Assembly: GCA_004375725.1 (NCBI GenBank) | Contig: SOKS01000190.1 | Span: 1 to 15,888 of the forward strand | From: Dehalococcoidia bacterium | Lineage (GTDB): Bacteria; Chloroflexota; Dehalococcoidia; Dehalococcoidales; RBG-16-60-22 | Direction of reading: 5' to 3' | DNA: 15,888 nucleotides | Shown: piece by piece, positions 14,519 to 15,888 of the stretch | Layout of the letters: every line of letters begins with the position of its first letter | Position numbering within the stretch: the stretch's first letter is position 1 | Made by a program: the position numbers and the translations under genes | Notes under the pieces: generated by a model | Database searches by the model: none | What the model saw: only the letters and a program-made list of their open reading frames with translations | What the model was told of the DNA's origin: nothing

Positions 14519-15823
14519 GTGGAAGAGATACTGATTCAGGCGAAAAAAGTCGCCGGGGAAGCGGAAGTATTTTCCGTCTCCTCGGAGGAAACCCAGGTTC
14601 ATTTCGAGACCAATCGGCTGAAACATCTCCAGACCAAACAGCAGACCAGCGTGGCGCTGCGCATCATTCATCAGGGCAGAATCGGTTACGCGGTTACCAC
14701 CAATCCTGATGACTATCCAGACCTGGTTGACAACGCCATTGAGACGGCGCAGTTTGGCGTGGCGGCCAGGTTCGAGCTGCCGTCGGCGAACTCATATCCG
14801 CAGATTGAGGTTTTCAGCGCCGATGTCGAGTCAGTACCCGTGGAAGCAATGGTTACGCTCGGGGAAGGGCTTATTTCCGCGGTTACGCGGCACACTCCGG
14901 ACATTATCTGTGAGGCTGAGGTGACCAAGGGTGTGGTCTCGGTACGGCTGATGAATTCTCGCGGCGGACAGGCGGAGTACCGTAAAAGCTATTTCAGTTT
15001 TGGCATTGAGGGCAGCCTGATAAAAGACACCGATATGCTTTTCGTTGGGGATAGTGCCAGCTCGTGCCAGCCGGTATCGGAGCCAGGTATGGTAACTGAC
15101 ACCGTACTCCGGCAACTGGAGATGGCAAAAAAGCCGGCAAGAGTGCCCACAAAATCGCTGCCGGTGATTTTCACCCCGCACGGAGTGGCCAGTGCCCTCG
15201 TCATGCCGCTGATGGCGGCCTTCAATGGCAAGACGGTCCTTGAGGGGGCTTCCCCGATTGGGCAAAAGCTCGGCGAAAAGGTCTTTGATAAAAAATTACA
15301 GCTATGGGATGACCCGACGGTCGCTTTCCGGCCGAGCAGCCGACCCTGCGACGACGAGGGTGTGCCCAGCCAGCGCACCCTGCTTATTGAGGCCGGGAGA
15401 GTGGCCAGCTTTCTCTACGACCTTCAGACCGCCGCTCTGGCCAAAACCAGCAGCACCGGGAATGGCAGCCGGGGTCATGGCGGATTGCCAGCGCCCTCTC
15501 CGAGCGCTTTTGTCATTGCTCCGGGCAGCACCACGCTGGATGAGATGGTCGAGGATATAAAGGAGGGGCTGGTGGTAGAGCAGCTTATGGGTGCGGGGCA
15601 GGGAAACATTCTGGGTGGCGATTTCAGCGGCAATGTCCTGCTCGGCTACAAGGTGGAAAATGGTAAAATAGTGGGCAGGGTGAAGGATACCATGGTTTCC
15701 GGGAATGTCTATCAGGTGCTGAAGGACATCGTTGCCCTTGGGAGCGATACCAGGTGGGTAGGTGGCTTTTTGCAGACCCCACATATATGCTGTCCCGGTA
15801 TATCGGTGGCCAGCAAGGGATAG
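14519..15823 (+). CDS. tldE: TldE/PmbA-family protease subunit
   Basis: Non-catalytic partner of TldD (434 residues; also known as PmbA). It shares the TldD fold but lacks the HExxxH zinc motif: the equivalent region reads FTPHGVASALVMP (from residue 219), so it is the structural half of the heterodimer. Family signatures are RPCDDEGVPSQRT (residues 275-287), the LYDLQTAALAKTSSTGNG stretch, and GNVYQVLKDI near the end. The start is GTG at 14519, one base after the tldD stop, driven by a perfect AGGAGGT. The tail TPHICCPGISVASKG contains an adjacent Cys pair, which I do not recall as a family feature. It works with the upstream tldD product in the cytoplasm. Confidence 0.94.
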   Translation: MEEILIQAKKVAGEAEVFSVSSEETQVHFETNRLKHLQTKQQTSVALRIIHQGRIGYAVTTNPDDYPDLVDNAIETAQFGVAARFELPSANSYPQIEVFSADVESVPVEAMVTLGEGLISAVTRHTPDIICEAEVTKGVVSVRLMNSRGGQAEYRKSYFSFGIEGSLIKDTDMLFVGDSASSCQPVSEPGMVTDTVLRQLEMAKKPARVPTKSLPVIFTPHGVASALVMPLMAAFNGKTVLEGASPIGQKLGEKVFDKKLQLWDDPTVAFRPSSRPCDDEGVPSQRTLLIEAGRVASFLYDLQTAALAKTSSTGNGSRGHGGLPAPSPSAFVIAPGSTTLDEMVEDIKEGLVVEQLMGAGQGNILGGDFSGNVLLGYKVENGKIVGRVKDTMVSGNVYQVLKDIVALGSDTRWVGGFLQTPHICCPGISVASKG

Positions 15824-15888
15824 TATTTTCTGACGGTTAGTCCGCGAAAATTGCATCCCTATTAGTAGAATAAACAGAGGTGTGGTGA
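15824..15888 (+). other. 65-base tail after tldE, possible start of a next gene
   Basis: I see no hairpin terminator here. AGAGGTG at 15876-15882 followed by GTG at 15885-15887 could be the ribosome-binding site and start of another plus-strand gene beyond the window, but the spacing is short and the sequence too brief to judge. Confidence 0.2.

Noticed and set aside
15302..15856. 184-codon open frame on the minus strand opposite tldE
   Set aside because: tldE is well supported by family motifs and a perfect ribosome-binding site; the antisense frame has no recognisable domain.
1..15888. CRISPR arrays, tRNA or rRNA genes, insertion sequences
   Set aside because: I saw no spaced direct repeats, no cloverleaf-like segments and no transposase; the window is almost fully occupied by the genes listed.

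Overview
The window carries a complete 11-subunit respiratory complex I operon on the minus strand. Upstream of it is a small membrane-protein gene. Two plus-strand pairs flank it: tandem major facilitator (MFS) transporters at the left end and the TldD/TldE protease pair at the right end. The genes are tightly packed. The spacers show sigma-70-type promoters and Shine-Dalgarno sites, so the source is bacterial. The gene order A-B-C-D-H-I-J-K-L-M-N without nuoE, nuoF or nuoG, together with the style of the proteins, suggests an uncultured member of the Chloroflexota, probably Dehalococcoidia. That placement is inference from gene content; no rRNA or other taxonomic marker is present.

Layout. 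Positions 12-2537 (+) hold two 418-residue MFS transporters that are clear tandem paralogs. The second ends 9 bases from the end of the convergent nuoN. Positions 12604 down to 2547 (-) hold nuoA, B, C, D, H, I, J, K, a 64-residue DUF2007-like gene, then nuoL, M and N. Neighbours overlap by 1-11 bases or are separated by 0-21 bases, which implies one transcript. A promoter with an extended -10 lies just upstream of nuoA. Positions 12699-12956 (-) encode an unrecognised 85-residue protein with two membrane segments. A 187-base divergent spacer follows, with two opposed near-consensus promoters. Positions 13144-15823 (+) hold tldD and tldE as a two-gene operon.

How it works together. NuoB, C, D and I form the quinone-reducing connecting arm with its Fe-S clusters. 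NuoA, H, J, K, L, M and N form the membrane proton-pumping arm. The NADH-oxidising module (NuoE, F, G) is absent, so electrons must enter from another donor, such as ferredoxin, a hydrogenase or an unknown partner. The window does not show which.

The most interesting observations are these: the inverted repeat GTTACNNTTGACATNGC placed identically over the -35 boxes of the two divergent promoters; the replacement by Leu of a normally conserved membrane Glu in NuoA; the DUF2007-like gene embedded and translationally coupled between nuoK and nuoL; the small two-helix membrane gene upstream of nuo; and the frequent use of TTG start codons. I did not find a clearly unprecedented system. The best candidates for new biology are the small genes attached to the NADH-module-less complex I and the shared divergent control region.
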